DNA from: Streptomyces uncialis
GTDB lineage: Bacteria > Actinomycetota > Actinomycetes > Streptomycetales > Streptomycetaceae
Assembly: GCF_001905345.1 (NCBI RefSeq)
Contig: NZ_LFBV01000002.1
Coordinates: 558,001 to 622,000 of the forward strand
Direction of reading: 5' to 3'
DNA: 64,000 nucleotides
Part shown: positions 49,901 through 57,465 of the stretch, in pieces
Position numbering within the stretch: position 1 is the first letter of the stretch
Layout: each line of letters opens with the position of its first letter
Notes under the pieces: generated by a model
What the model saw: the letters and a program-made list of their open reading frames with translations, nothing else
Told to the model about the DNA's origin: nothing
Database searches by the model: none
Made by a program: the position numbers and the translations under genes

Positions 49901-52900
49901 CCGTCGGCGGCGGTGGCACTGCCCCCGGCCTGCCCGTAGGTGAAGCTCCAGGGGAGCTCACCCGGTTCGGTGTACGAGGTGACCCGGCCCGCGGTGTCGT
50001 AGCCGTACTGGGTCTTCAGCAGCGGGGTGATCAGCGGGTTCCATGCCTCCCGGAGCCTGCCCTGGGAGTCGTAGCGGTAGGTCTGGACCACCTTCGACGT
50101 GGCGTTCGCCGCGCCGGGCTCGGTGGACCACAGCCGGATCTCCTTCACCTGGCCGTCGATGTCACCGAGAGCGGTGGCCGTCGCGGTGGTGGCGCTCGCG
50201 TATCCGAACTCGAGCGCCCGGCAGCCCTTGGTCGCCGGAGCGGAGGTGCAGGTGGCGGCGGTCACGGCGGAGGTCGGCGCGATCACCCGCGCGGGGCGCG
50301 CCAGTTGCTTGCCGCCGACGGTGACCGTCTCGGACACCACGGTCGTCGCCGACTGGGCGAGCCCGTTCAGCAGGGTGCTGGAGACCTGCCAGGTGGTCGC
50401 GCCCGTACCGGGCTTGGTGAACTGGGTGACCGTGCCCTCGGTGTCCGCCAGGGTGAACGAGCCGGTGACGCCGCCGGTGAGGGTCAGGTCCTCCGAACCG
50501 GGTTCGGCGATCCAGCCGTTACGGGCCGCGTTGGCGGTGAAGTGGACGGCTTCGCCCTCGGCCATGACCACGTCGACCGCGTTGGCGGACACCTCACGGA
50601 CATGGCTGTACTCGGACTCGGTGAGCTCCGCCGCGGTCCCCGCGACCCACTCCTTGCCGAAGATCGCCGCCTGGCCCTCCTGCTTCACGCCCTGGTCGGG
50701 CGTGCGGGAGGACGCGGAACGGGAGATCGACAGGTCGAACGCGGAGGTGTCGGTGGCCGACAGGGTGAAGTCACCGGTCAGCAGGTTCACCGTACCGGGG
50801 CCCACCTCCTCGGCGGCGGCACCGGAGGCCGTCCGGTCGACGACGACGGAGAGCGGCTCGCTGCTGCCCGAGGCGCCGCCGGGACCGGTGAAGTCGGCCT
50901 TCAGCTGGACCGCGCCGTCGGGGTTGACGGTGTCGGTCGCGTTCCAGACGAGGTTCGCGCTCCTGCCGTTCGTCAGAGCGGCCGGCCAGCCGGTGAGCGC
51001 GGTGCCCCCGGCGGTCACGTCACCCGGAGGCAGGGTGCTCCACGGGTCCGCCTCCGAACGGCGCCATGAGAACGACACCTTGTCGTACTTCGAGCCGTCG
51101 GCCTCGGCCGCCAGCGGCAGCCGGCGCGCGGTGCGCTCGCCCGGCGCGGGCCGGAGGAAGCCGCCGGGTCCCGCGTGGAAGGTGTGCTCGACGGCCTCGG
51201 ACTTGTTGTCCGCCTTGTCCGCGGCGCGCACCCGCAGGGTGTGGGTACCGTCCTTCGGCGGGGTGACCTGGATGGCCTTCGGCGCGCTCGCGCCGCCGGT
51301 CGGCACCTTGGTCCACGCCACACCGTCGAGCGACCACTCCAGCCAGTTGTGGTCGGTCCCGGCGGGCGGGGTCACGGTGAACGTCCCCGGCTGACCGCCG
51401 CCCTTGACCCACTGCCCGGTCGGGTAGTCGGTGGAGGCGATCGAGCCCGGGGCGGACGGCGCGGCGGTGTCGACGGTGAACGTCTTCCACGGGGACCAGC
51501 CCGTGTTGTAGTGCGCGCTGTCGTACGGGTTGGTGCGGAACTTGTACGTCTTGCCGTTCGTGAGGACACCGGCCGGCACGGTCACCGAGGCGACCTGGCC
51601 CGAGGGCACGTACGGGGAGACGATGACGTTGCCGACCTGGGTGTCGGTGGCACTGTCGAATATCTGGAAGGTGCCGTTGACCTTGTCACCGTCGGAGTCG
51701 ACGAAGGTGTCCCGCAGGGTCGGCGTGGTGGTGTTCACCGCGTAGGAGCCGCCGTAGGAGAAGTACGGGGGTCCGGCCTCCTGCTTGGTGCCGGTGCGCG
51801 GCCGGTAGTTGTAGGTGACGCGCAGCTTCGGCGGGTTCGCGGCGGCGTTCGCGGAGTTGACGCGCTTCCACTGCGCGGTGGCGGTCTCACTGGTGGCACG
51901 CAGCCCCATGTGACCGCGGGTGGCCTTGGCGGAGGACCACTCCTGGACCAGGGTGCTGACGTCGGCCTTGACCCAGCCGTCCGGCTGGGTGGTGCAGGCC
52001 GGGTTGCCGCGGGTCTCGGTGGAGGTGGCGCGCTTGGCCGTCCACGCCGGCTGGGCGGTCCAGCGGGACGATGTCGAGGCCGCGCCGGTGGACCACACCT
52101 CCCACGGATGCGCGTTGCAGTCCGTGTTCGCCGAGTGGAAGTTCCACAGGCTCAGTTCGGCGTCGATGATCAGGGCGTCCCGGACCGGGGTGGTGTTCCA
52201 GGTGAGGAACGAACGCGCGGTGCGGGGAGTACCGCCCGGGTTGGTGGTGCCGGGGTTGCCGAGGTCCAGTTCGGTGTCGGCGGACCAGTCGACGGTCTCG
52301 CCCTGCTGGACGTAGGTGTCGAAGACGTTCGACAGGGAGGACGTCGAGGGGTCCACCGTGACCGGGTACTTCGTGTCCGGGTCGGCGAGGAACTCCGCGT
52401 CCGGGGTGACCACGAGGTCGACTCCCCCGCGGGTCTTGACGACCTTCATGTCGACCTTGGCCCGGTTGGTGTGCTCCCCGGAACGCTTGTCGACGGTCGC
52501 GTCCCACATCAGGGGCGCGGGCATCACGGCCCGCTTCTTGCGGCCCGACGCGGCGTCGGTGAACAGCAGGCTGCCGTCCTTGAGCTGACGGACCTTCAGC
52601 CCCTTGGTCCGCAGCGGCAGTGTGTACGAGTACGTGTCGGCCGTGGGGCGTTCACGCAGTTCGACGAACTGCTCGAAGCCCGTACGGGTCGCCTCCACCA
52701 CCAGGTCGGCCCCCGGCAGCGCGCCGGGATACGTCGCGCGGGTGCCGTCCAGCGCCGGGGCGGGCAGTCCGCCCTTCCACTGGAGCGCGATCCGCTCGTC
52801 ACCCTCGCCGATGGTGACGAGGTCGCGGGCCCGGGTGTCGTTGGCCGCGGCCAGCGACCTCGGGACGGCGCCGGTCTTCCCGGCGAGCGCCAGATCGGCC

Positions 52901-53295
52901 GGGTGCGCCGCGGACCGCACCGATCCGTCGGCCTGCCGTTCCAGTTCGACGTCGACATCGACCCATCGGCCGTCCCGCACGAACCGCACCGGTCCGGACG
53001 ACATGTCGGTCGTCAGACTGCCGTCCTTGTTGACCCAGGTCGTGGAGGTACCGCTGCGCTCCGACAGCGCCTCGACCCGCTTGCCCGACAACCGGGCCGC
53101 CGCCTTCGCGGACGGGATGTCCGCGGCCTGCGTGACCACGGGCACCGGCTCCTTGACGGGCCCTTCGGACCCGTCGGCCGCGAACGCGCCTTCCGTGAGC
53201 GCGACGGACATCAGCAGCGCGATGCCGCAGGCCGTCCAACGTGTCCCTCTGCTGTCGACTCTCCATACATGCCCTCGCTCCTCGGGGGAGGGCAT
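46999..53295 (-). CDS. Giant secreted DNRLRE/RHS-repeat protein with basic C-terminal toxin-like tip
   Basis: The product is 2,098 residues from the ATG at 53295; a TTG at 53313 would add six. A signal peptide (WTACGIALLMSVALTEGAFAA) is followed by a linker, a DNRLRE region (SFLTWNTTPVRDALIIDAELSLWNF, about 360-480), Ig-like/fibronectin-like segments, then RHS/YD repeats (QYGYDTAGRVTSYTEPG, TEYDAFGNTVREL, VTYTYDHTAEPRG and others) from about 1,100 to 1,900. The RHS core ends GLTLMGARLYNPATGRFMSPDPDFGGNANAYDYCYGQPLNCYDLDG. The last 136 residues follow this core: two Cys, a glycine-rich hydrophobic part, then about 36 Lys/Arg with one Asp, several His/Tyr (RGKKPHYNKWG, GFPHVQYYRGGKRYGKW). In polymorphic toxins this position is the variable effector domain. 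A nucleic-acid target is plausible from charge alone. Confidence 0.9.
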   Translation of the reverse strand: MPSPEERGHVWRVDSRGTRWTACGIALLMSVALTEGAFAADGSEGPVKEPVPVVTQAADIPSAKAAARLSGKRVEALSERSGTSTTWVNKDGSLTTDMSSGPVRFVRDGRWVDVDVELERQADGSVRSAAHPADLALAGKTGAVPRSLAAANDTRARDLVTIGEGDERIALQWKGGLPAPALDGTRATYPGALPGADLVVEATRTGFEQFVELRERPTADTYSYTLPLRTKGLKVRQLKDGSLLFTDAASGRKKRAVMPAPLMWDATVDKRSGEHTNRAKVDMKVVKTRGGVDLVVTPDAEFLADPDTKYPVTVDPSTSSLSNVFDTYVQQGETVDWSADTELDLGNPGTTNPGGTPRTARSFLTWNTTPVRDALIIDAELSLWNFHSANTDCNAHPWEVWSTGAASTSSRWTAQPAWTAKRATSTETRGNPACTTQPDGWVKADVSTLVQEWSSAKATRGHMGLRATSETATAQWKRVNSANAAANPPKLRVTYNYRPRTGTKQEAGPPYFSYGGSYAVNTTTPTLRDTFVDSDGDKVNGTFQIFDSATDTQVGNVIVSPYVPSGQVASVTVPAGVLTNGKTYKFRTNPYDSAHYNTGWSPWKTFTVDTAAPSAPGSIASTDYPTGQWVKGGGQPGTFTVTPPAGTDHNWLEWSLDGVAWTKVPTGGASAPKAIQVTPPKDGTHTLRVRAADKADNKSEAVEHTFHAGPGGFLRPAPGERTARRLPLAAEADGSKYDKVSFSWRRSEADPWSTLPPGDVTAGGTALTGWPAALTNGRSANLVWNATDTVNPDGAVQLKADFTGPGGASGSSEPLSVVVDRTASGAAAEEVGPGTVNLLTGDFTLSATDTSAFDLSISRSASSRTPDQGVKQEGQAAIFGKEWVAGTAAELTESEYSHVREVSANAVDVVMAEGEAVHFTANAARNGWIAEPGSEDLTLTGGVTGSFTLADTEGTVTQFTKPGTGATTWQVSSTLLNGLAQSATTVVSETVTVGGKQLARPARVIAPTSAVTAATCTSAPATKGCRALEFGYASATTATATALGDIDGQVKEIRLWSTEPGAANATSKVVQTYRYDSQGRLREAWNPLITPLLKTQYGYDTAGRVTSYTEPGELPWSFTYGQAGGSATAADGMLLKASRSGLQPGTAATEQGTATTSVVYDVPLSGAAAPHQMSAAQVRDWGQTDAPTDATAVFPADSVPASHSGSALGAADYRRGEVHYLGVSGREVNTASPGGHITTTEYDAFGNTVRELSAANRAVAIGTGAADRAVQTDLGIDRLAPAERADLLATRSVYDDSGIRELQEFGSLRRVDLTADLKSGASTLVPAGSSVIARTWTVNEYDAGRPTDGTAKVRDQVTKATVGAQVREHPTVQGETRATQTVMDWARGLPVKSVQDPGGLALTTETEYDAQGRVTKQIPAGATGTSAAARVTTYWSGTGTGACAGRPEWADAVCTTGPAGPVTGGGSNPATLPTTTNEYSWWGAESKVTEVSGSTTRTTQMTFDAAGRQTAVTVTGGSGQALPAVTTAYDPAGGDIVTTSSPEGGTITKSFDKLGRQMAYTDADGGTTATEYDLLDRPVKITDSVPSTVTYTYDHTAEPRGLPTRIADSVAGAFEAAYDADGSVTSEKLPGGYTVKTREDTSGAALERTYTRDSDSTLVYSDTITRSIHAQNTSHSGWSDQTYRYDATGRLTTVEDTASTVCTRRAYGFDSRSNRTTLTAATGTEGADCPTTGGTTTTHTYDSADRVVDTGYAYDAFGRTATAPGNGTIGYYANDLVHRQTADGKRQTWSLDSALRFRSWQVESGSGSTWTLQATKVNHYDGDGDNPRWITENGSGALTRNVDAAGGDLAATTGKTGDVVLQVTNLHGDVSLQLPLTAGQAPVAVESDEYGNPRGGQSEIRYGWLGGKQRSSETLTGLTLMGARLYNPATGRFMSPDPDFGGNANAYDYCYGQPLNCYDLDGRWAWFAVGAAAYACSRWCPGKRTRRIAGAVSMVSGGGILRSLAIRGGSRYLAKRSVKNSIQTKRGYRVDVRGKKPHYNKWGARPKGKGAGASWRRIRYRKKYMGFPHVQYYRGGKRYGKWAYRPGLRHIYRAWRSL

Positions 53296-53430
53296 GTGAT
53301 CCACGACTGTCAAAGCACTTCCTGTCTTTCAGGATGCGGATACTGACAGTCGTTGAACATATCCGGACGGTAAACAGACCAAATGCCGAGTTTTCCGATC
53401 TTGGTGAGCGTGCAGCCTGCATATATGTCA

Positions 53431-53444
53431 GTGACATATGTCAC
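53431..53444. promoter_or_regulatory. Perfect 14-bp palindrome, probable operator of the RHS gene
   Basis: GTGACATATGTCAC is a perfect palindrome in an A/T-rich patch 136 nt before the RHS start. A related half-site TATATGTCA lies directly to its left and CGTACATG to its right, so the region reads as overlapping TGTCA/TGACA elements. No regulator gene adjoins it. Confidence 0.6.
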
Positions 53445-53578
53445 GTACATGCAAAGATTGGAGCCGAAGTCTCCCATGCCGGGCGACTGGGGCCAGGAAG
53501 GGCGCCACCGCCCCCTTGCTCCCTTTTCGCCTATGTCGGCGGGCACGCTCCCCGGCCGCGGCAGGCGGACACGCCGAC

Positions 53579-53608
53579 GCCCCCGGCCCTTCGCCACAGG
53601 CCGGGGGC
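53579..53608 (-). terminator. Hairpin terminator after cupin gene
   Basis: GCCCCCGGCC (53579-53588) pairs with GGCCGGGGGC (53599-53608) around a 10-nt loop, 25 nt after the cupin stop at 53633. Confidence 0.8.
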
Positions 53609-53632
53609 GCGACAGAGCTTCCGGGTGGGTCC

Positions 53633-54004
53633 CTACGCGGACGGCGGCTTCGCGTAGTCGCCGTATCCGGTCCAGTCCACCGCGACGCAGGGTTCGTCCC
53701 CGACCACCCAGGCGTCATGTCCGGGCGCGACCCGGATGAAGTCACCGGGCCCCGCCTCCGCGCTCTCGCCGTCGTCCATGACGATCTTGATACGTCCGCT
53801 CACCACGTACCCGGTATGGGCTTCCTGGCAGCTGGCGGTGCCCGCCAGTGGCTTGATGTGCTCCGACCAGCGCCAGCCCGGTTCGAAGACCGCCCGGCCG
53901 ACCGGTCCGCCGGCCGTTTCGAGGAGGTCCAGCCTGCCCTTGCCGTCCCCGAACGGTCTCGTCTCGTCGGCGGAGTCGAAACTCCGGATCACCAGTCCAG
54001 TCAT
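53633..54004 (-). CDS. Cupin-domain protein
   Basis: The product is 123 residues from the ATG at 54004, with GGGAGG upstream; upstream codons to 54106 look noncoding. It is one compact cupin: RAVFEPGWRWSEHIKPLAG (motif 1), TGYVVSGRIKIVMDDGESAEAGPGDFIRVAPGHDAWVVGDEPC (motif 2 with P-G-H). The EHIKP and APGHDAW histidines could be metal ligands. Proteins of this sort are found as small sensors or enzymes; no specific activity is claimed. It is a single-gene transcript ending at the hairpin 53579-53608. Confidence 0.85.
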   Translation of the reverse strand: MTGLVIRSFDSADETRPFGDGKGRLDLLETAGGPVGRAVFEPGWRWSEHIKPLAGTASCQEAHTGYVVSGRIKIVMDDGESAEAGPGDFIRVAPGHDAWVVGDEPCVAVDWTGYGDYAKPPSA

Positions 54005-54111
54005 GATCAACCGCCTCCCGGCGGGATTCGGCCCCGAGTCCTCCTCCAGCCTAGTCCGATGCCGGGAGGCAGGCGGCGGAGCCGGGTCGCGGGGGCCGCC
54101 GGACATGGAGA

Positions 54112-54132
54112 AGCCCCCGCGGAACGGGGGCT
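54112..54132 (-). terminator. Hairpin after CsbD-like gene
   Basis: AGCCCCCG (54112-54119) pairs with CGGGGGCT (54125-54132) over a 5-nt loop, downstream of the CsbD-like stop at 54229 and upstream of the cupin gene. Confidence 0.7.
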
Positions 54133-54173
54133 GTCGGGCTCTCTCCGGCTGTGTCCGGGGCCGCGTCCGGCTG

Positions 54174-54236
54174 ACGGCTACGTGCGGTTACGGCCTCGTC
54201 CGGCTTCCGGTCTTCCGGCTACGTGCGGCTACGGCT
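54174..54236. repeat. 20-nt direct repeat at the CsbD-like gene end
   Basis: CGGCTACGTGCGGTTACGGC at about 54174-54193 recurs with one change (GCTACGGC) at about 54217-54236, overlapping the stop codon region of the CsbD-like gene. It suggests a local duplication. Confidence 0.6.
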
Positions 54237-54402
54237 TGAAGACGTCCTTGGCCTTCTCCTTGGCCTCGCGGGCCTGCCCTTCCGTCTCCTTGGCCCCGCC
54301 CTTCGCCGCCAGGCGGTCATTGCCCACCGCACGCCCGGCTTCCTTCTGGATCTTGCCCTTGACCTGCTGGCCCTTGGCGCGGGCCTTCTCGTCCTTCGCC
54401 AT
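54229..54402 (-). CDS. CsbD-like stress protein
   Basis: The product is 57 residues, read as MAKDEKARAKGQQVKGKIQK followed by EAGRAVGNDRLAAKGGAKET and EGQAREAKEKAKDVFKP. The K-G-x-x-K-x-x-x-G-x-x-x-x-N-x-x-L-x-x-x-G-x-x-x-x-x-x-G pattern is that of CsbD, a small hydrophilic protein of the general stress response in Gram-positive bacteria with undefined molecular function. In Bacillus csbD is SigB-controlled; a SigB-type sigma factor is encoded 3 kb away here, consistent with a stress role. Confidence 0.9.
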   Translation of the reverse strand: MAKDEKARAKGQQVKGKIQKEAGRAVGNDRLAAKGGAKETEGQAREAKEKAKDVFKP

Positions 54403-54570
54403 GACTCACCCTTCCACCGCTCGGCCTGCTTCGTCGCTCACCATCCATTAGATGCCCGATGGCGGGGATTGTCCTGCTGAAGACGGGCACGCGAATGTCC
54501 GGCGGGGTGTGCGCGTCATGTCCGGCGGGGCGCCGTCGGGACCGATCCCCTCGCGGGCGCGCTCATCGGC

Positions 54571-54783
54571 TCAGATGAGAGCCGGTTCCTCCTCCAGCTG
54601 GCTGCGGGCAGCGGCCATCGCGTCCTCGATGGTGTAGCAGCCGGTCGACATGCACAGCGTGTACTCGGTGTCCAGGAGCTGGCGCCGCACCTGGAGCGGA
54701 ACGACGTCCCCGGACGCCTTCTCCCGCAGGGAGGCGTGAATGGCCAGCAGGTTCCTCAGTACGGCCGGGTGCGCCTTCAGCAT
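54571..54783 (-). CDS. DUF5133-family small protein
   Basis: The product is 70 residues from an ATG with TGGAGG upstream. It reads MLKAHPAVLRNLLAIHASLR, then a middle part with VRRQLLDTEYTLCMSTGCYT and EDAMAAARSQLEEE. The L-x-D-x-x-Y-T-L-C-x-x-T-G-x-x-T-x-x-x-A-x-x-A-A pattern is the DUF5133 hallmark, seen in many Streptomyces as small regulatory-sized proteins often with SigB/BldN-type neighbours. No function is known. A SigB-like promoter is visible upstream. Confidence 0.85.
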   Translation of the reverse strand: MLKAHPAVLRNLLAIHASLREKASGDVVPLQVRRQLLDTEYTLCMSTGCYTIEDAMAAARSQLEEEPALI

Positions 54784-54864
54784 GAAAAGCCTCCACCTCC
54801 GGGGGAGCACCGGGGACGGTCCGCTCCCGGTGCGGGCCGCGCCGGGCGGCCACTTGGGCACCGT

Positions 54865-54889
54865 GTACCCCCGAACAGCCGTTCCACCC
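54865..54889 (-). promoter_or_regulatory. Possible SigB-type promoter of the DUF5133 gene
   Basis: On the minus strand GGGT-N15-GGGTAC fits the Streptomyces SigB/SigH-group consensus GNNT-N14-16-GGGTA(C/T), 82 nt before the start codon. The match is short, so it is tentative. Confidence 0.35.
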
Positions 54890-55022
54890 CACCTTTCTCG
54901 GGTACCGGTCGGATTCTCGACCCGTACCCGAGCGGGAGCGGGGCGGAAGCCACCCCGGCGGCCCGCGCCGGACGGATCGGCGGGGGCGGGTGGCCGTCCG
55001 GCGCCGGTGGGAGGCGGGCGGG

Positions 55023-56045
55023 TCACAGGGGTGTGCGCAGGGAGGTGCGGCCGTCTCGCCAGGCGGCGAGGAGATGGCCGCCCAGCCGGTTCTCCGTCCA
55101 TTCGGTGGCGTCGGCGCCGAAGGCGATGTCCTCGTCGAGGAAGGGTTCGGCTTCGAGGAGTCCGCCGACGACCTCCCGCCGGACGATCTGCTCATGGACC
55201 GCGTCGGCCTCCACGTGCTCGGCGTAGAAGTGGACGGCCGCGGGGCCCGCGCCGACGCGCTCAAGACCGTGGGCGAGGCGTCGCGAACCGGGCGACGAGG
55301 TGGTCTCCACGGCCGCGAAGTGGCCCACCAGCGCTCCGCGCAGCGCACGGTGGAGTCCGAACAGGGACATCAGGTTGACGTTGGTCAGCATGGGGGCGGC
55401 GGCGCTGTCGACGTACCGTCCGTACGCGGTGTCCAGTCCGAGGTCCGTCATCAGATCGGCGAACAGCCGGGCGTGGACACGCTCGGCCCGTCCGGCGCCG
55501 AACTCGTCGTACTCGACGGCGACCATCGCGGCCTTCGCCCGGCCCGTCAGCCTCGGGATGACCCAGGCATGCGGATCGGCCTCCTTGAGGTGATAGAGAG
55601 AGCGCTGGGCCGCGTACTCGCGGAACTGCCACAACTTCCCCCGCTCCTTGAGGAAATGGGACGCCCCTTCGCCGTCGGCCGGTTCGGCGACAAGCTCCGC
55701 GAGAGCTTCCTCGGCCTTTCTCGGGGGACCGCAGTCGGCCCGGAGCGCGGACAGGAAGCGGCGTTCCATTCCCGCCCTCAGCCCCAGCAGTCCGGGCTCC
55801 CACTCCCACTCCGGATCGACACCGGCGAAGCCCCGGTAGTGCAGTTCGTAGCAGAGGTAGAGGGCCAGTTGCAGATCGTCCCCGTACGGGTCCGCGACCG
55901 CGACCGCCTCCGCTGTCCGCCCCGGCAGGGCCGTTCCGACAGGCCGGGTCAACACCTCCAGGACGGCGCGTGAGAGTTCCCCCCGGTTCCGCGGCAGCGC
56001 GGGTCCCGCGGCGCGGTCGTGGCCGTCGGGCGCGGGGGCGGTCAT
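55023..56045 (-). CDS. Iron-containing redox enzyme, haem-oxygenase-like diiron fold
   Basis: The product is 340 residues from the ATG at 56045, overlapping the CDGSH gene stop by ATGA. Conserved points of the haem-oxygenase-like diiron oxidase (HDO) class are visible: LYLCYELHYRGF, the ligand helix AMVAVEYDEFGAGRAERVHARLF (E-x-x-x-x-G with a following His) and HFYAEHVEADAVHEQI (H-x-x-x-H type). The GLERVGAGPAAVHFYAEHV segment ends the fold. Such enzymes oxidise or cleave small or peptide substrates using two irons. It is the third gene of an operon with a HemK-like methyltransferase and a CDGSH protein, an arrangement conserved in Streptomyces but of unknown pathway. Confidence 0.85.
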   Translation of the reverse strand: MTAPAPDGHDRAAGPALPRNRGELSRAVLEVLTRPVGTALPGRTAEAVAVADPYGDDLQLALYLCYELHYRGFAGVDPEWEWEPGLLGLRAGMERRFLSALRADCGPPRKAEEALAELVAEPADGEGASHFLKERGKLWQFREYAAQRSLYHLKEADPHAWVIPRLTGRAKAAMVAVEYDEFGAGRAERVHARLFADLMTDLGLDTAYGRYVDSAAAPMLTNVNLMSLFGLHRALRGALVGHFAAVETTSSPGSRRLAHGLERVGAGPAAVHFYAEHVEADAVHEQIVRREVVGGLLEAEPFLDEDIAFGADATEWTENRLGGHLLAAWRDGRTSLRTPL

Positions 56046-56443
56046 ACGGACCGCCGTTTCGTCCGGCCGCGGTGGCTGGTGTCGCACCAGGGGAAGCTCC
56101 TGCTGCGGTGGCAGACGCAGAGCGCGACGGTGAAGCGGTCCGACACCACGCTGCTCCCGTCGTCCAGGACCACCTCGACCGGCCCTTCGACGAGCATCGG
56201 TCCGTCCTTCGTGATCGTGACGCGGCGCGGTTGCCGGACGGGGCGGTCCGGCAGCGGTTGTCCGGCGGAGCGGGCCGGGACCGGCTGTCCGGCGGAGCGG
56301 TCCGGGACGGGTTCTTCGGCGGGTCGGGCCGGCAGCGGCTGTGCAGCGGCTCCGTTCGAAACCGGCCGCTCCGCGGCTGCGTTCGAAACCGGCTGTTCGA
56401 CAGGCCGGGCCGGCACCGGCCGTTCAGCGGGTCCGTTCGGCAC
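56042..56443 (-). CDS. CDGSH iron-sulfur domain protein with repetitive N-terminus
   Basis: The product is 133 residues from the GTG at 56443, which lies 20 nt inside the preceding methyltransferase gene. Residues of about 75-130 form the CDGSH domain: RVTITKDGPMLVEGPVEV, then FTVALCVCHRSRSFPWCDTSH, which supplies C-x-C-x-x-S-x3-P-x-C-D-x-x-H ligands for a 2Fe-2S cluster (the usual CDGSH reads CDTSH). The N-terminal 70 residues are Pro/Ala/Arg repeats (PVPARPVEQP, RSAGQPVPARSAGQPLPDRP), unlike standard CDGSH proteins of about 70 residues. Loss of this part would not affect the fold, so the true start might be different, but no inner start is better. Confidence 0.82.
   Translation of the reverse strand: MPNGPAERPVPARPVEQPVSNAAAERPVSNGAAAQPLPARPAEEPVPDRSAGQPVPARSAGQPLPDRPVRQPRRVTITKDGPMLVEGPVEVVLDDGSSVVSDRFTVALCVCHRSRSFPWCDTSHRGRTKRRSV
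56255..56440 (-). repeat. Degenerate repeats coding the CDGSH protein N-terminus
   Basis: GTCCGGCGGAGCGG/GGACCGGCTG-like units recur at multiples of 15 nt over about 185 nt on the + strand, giving the Pro/Ala repeats. Repeat expansion probably created the extension. Confidence 0.6.
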
Positions 56444-57098
56444 GGATGATCACCAGCTCTTCCTTCTCCTCGTCGGCGCCGACGAGCCCCCGGTGCCGCA
56501 GCCACGCCAGCCGGGAGCGCAGCACCGGGCCGAACGGCACATGCCAGCGGTCGGTGACGTGCGCTTCGAGCCCCGACCGCTCCAGTCCCGCCAGGGTCGG
56601 CGCGACGCCGCACAGCGCGGAGTGCACGAGCAGCAGCACACCGCCGGGGCGCAGTGACGTACCCGCGCCGTGGCAGATCCGGTTGAGCAGCGCGCGTCCG
56701 TCGGTGCCCGCGTCCCAGGCCACCGCGGCGCGGTGGCGGCGGACGGCCCCGGGCGCCGGGACGTAGGGCGGATTGCTCACGATGAGGTCGAAACGGCGGC
56801 CGACGACCGGGGCGAACAGGTCGCCGTGGAGGACTTCGAGGGGCAACCGCGCGAGCCGCGCGTTGAGCCGGGCGGTGAGGACGGCCCGGTAGGTGGTGTC
56901 CACGGCGGTGACGCGGGCGCCCCGCCGGGCGGCGGCCAGGGCGAGCGCTCCGCCACCGGTTCCGACATCGAGGACGGCGGTGTCCTCGGCGATGCGCTCC
57001 CGGTCCAGGGCCCGGGCCAGCAGTTGGGTGTCCTCCTGCGGGGAGTACACCGTCCACGGAGCCAGCACCGGGCCGTCTCCACTGTCGTTCCGCGTCAT
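56424..57098 (-). CDS. HemK/PrmC-like N5-glutamine or small-molecule methyltransferase
   Basis: The product is 224 residues from the ATG at 57098 (a GTG at 57116 is also open). The SAM site is AVLDVGTGGGALALAAARRGARVTAVD, and the diagnostic NPPY motif is in FDLIVSNPPYVPAPG. It lacks the N-terminal domain of PrmC (length about 220), like HemK2/MTQ2-type enzymes that methylate Gln or other nitrogen groups. It is the first gene of the operon with the CDGSH protein and the haem-oxygenase-like enzyme. The substrate is not predictable. Confidence 0.88.
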   Translation of the reverse strand: MTRNDSGDGPVLAPWTVYSPQEDTQLLARALDRERIAEDTAVLDVGTGGGALALAAARRGARVTAVDTTYRAVLTARLNARLARLPLEVLHGDLFAPVVGRRFDLIVSNPPYVPAPGAVRRHRAAVAWDAGTDGRALLNRICHGAGTSLRPGGVLLLVHSALCGVAPTLAGLERSGLEAHVTDRWHVPFGPVLRSRLAWLRHRGLVGADEEKEELVIIRAERTR

Positions 57099-57178
57099 CG
57101 CACCGACCACGTACACCTCACAGAGTCCGCCCCGAGTCCGTCACCCGGACGGAGCTGTCCGGTGGCAGTGCCGTTCGC

Positions 57179-57334
57179 TCACCAGTAGTGCCGTCGGCCT
57201 CCCACCGCGTGCCCCAGGGCTCCCAGGGCCCACAGCACGACGCCGATCCCGACCAGGACGATCCCGATGGTCCACAGAATGCCGATGCCGGCCACCAGGC
57301 CGACGATCAGGAGCACGAGCCCTAGAATGATCAT
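57179..57334 (-). CDS. DUF6131-like small membrane protein
   Basis: The product is 51 residues: MIILGLVLLIVGLVAGIGIL, then WTIGIVLVGIGVVLWALGAL and GHAVGGRRHYW. It is two hydrophobic helices with a short basic tail, the form of the DUF6131 family of actinobacteria. The start ATG follows GGAGAAATC. The function is unknown; such proteins may be stress-related membrane peptides. Confidence 0.85.
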   Translation of the reverse strand: MIILGLVLLIVGLVAGIGILWTIGIVLVGIGVVLWALGALGHAVGGRRHYW

Positions 57335-57465
57335 GATTTCTCCGGTCGTGGGGCAGCCCCCCTCACTCCAGGGTTGCTCCGTTCACCCGGCCGCACAACA
57401 CGGCGGGCTCCTCCGAAGCCGGTACCGACGGGCTCCACCCGAACGTGATACGGGCCGGACCCGCC

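Larger units (their letters stand above)
53296..53632. other. Intergenic region upstream of the RHS gene
   Basis: 337 nt, with an A/T-richer core around 53330-53455 that should hold the RHS promoter and the palindrome at 53431-53444. The part beyond 53500 is GC-rich and includes the cupin-gene terminator. Confidence 0.6.

Noticed and set aside
46870..51069. 1,399-residue open frame on the + strand opposite the RHS gene
   Set aside because: Its codons are the antisense of the RHS repeats; composition is Gly/Arg/Val-rich without a recognisable domain, and the minus-strand protein has clear signal, DNRLRE and RHS motifs.
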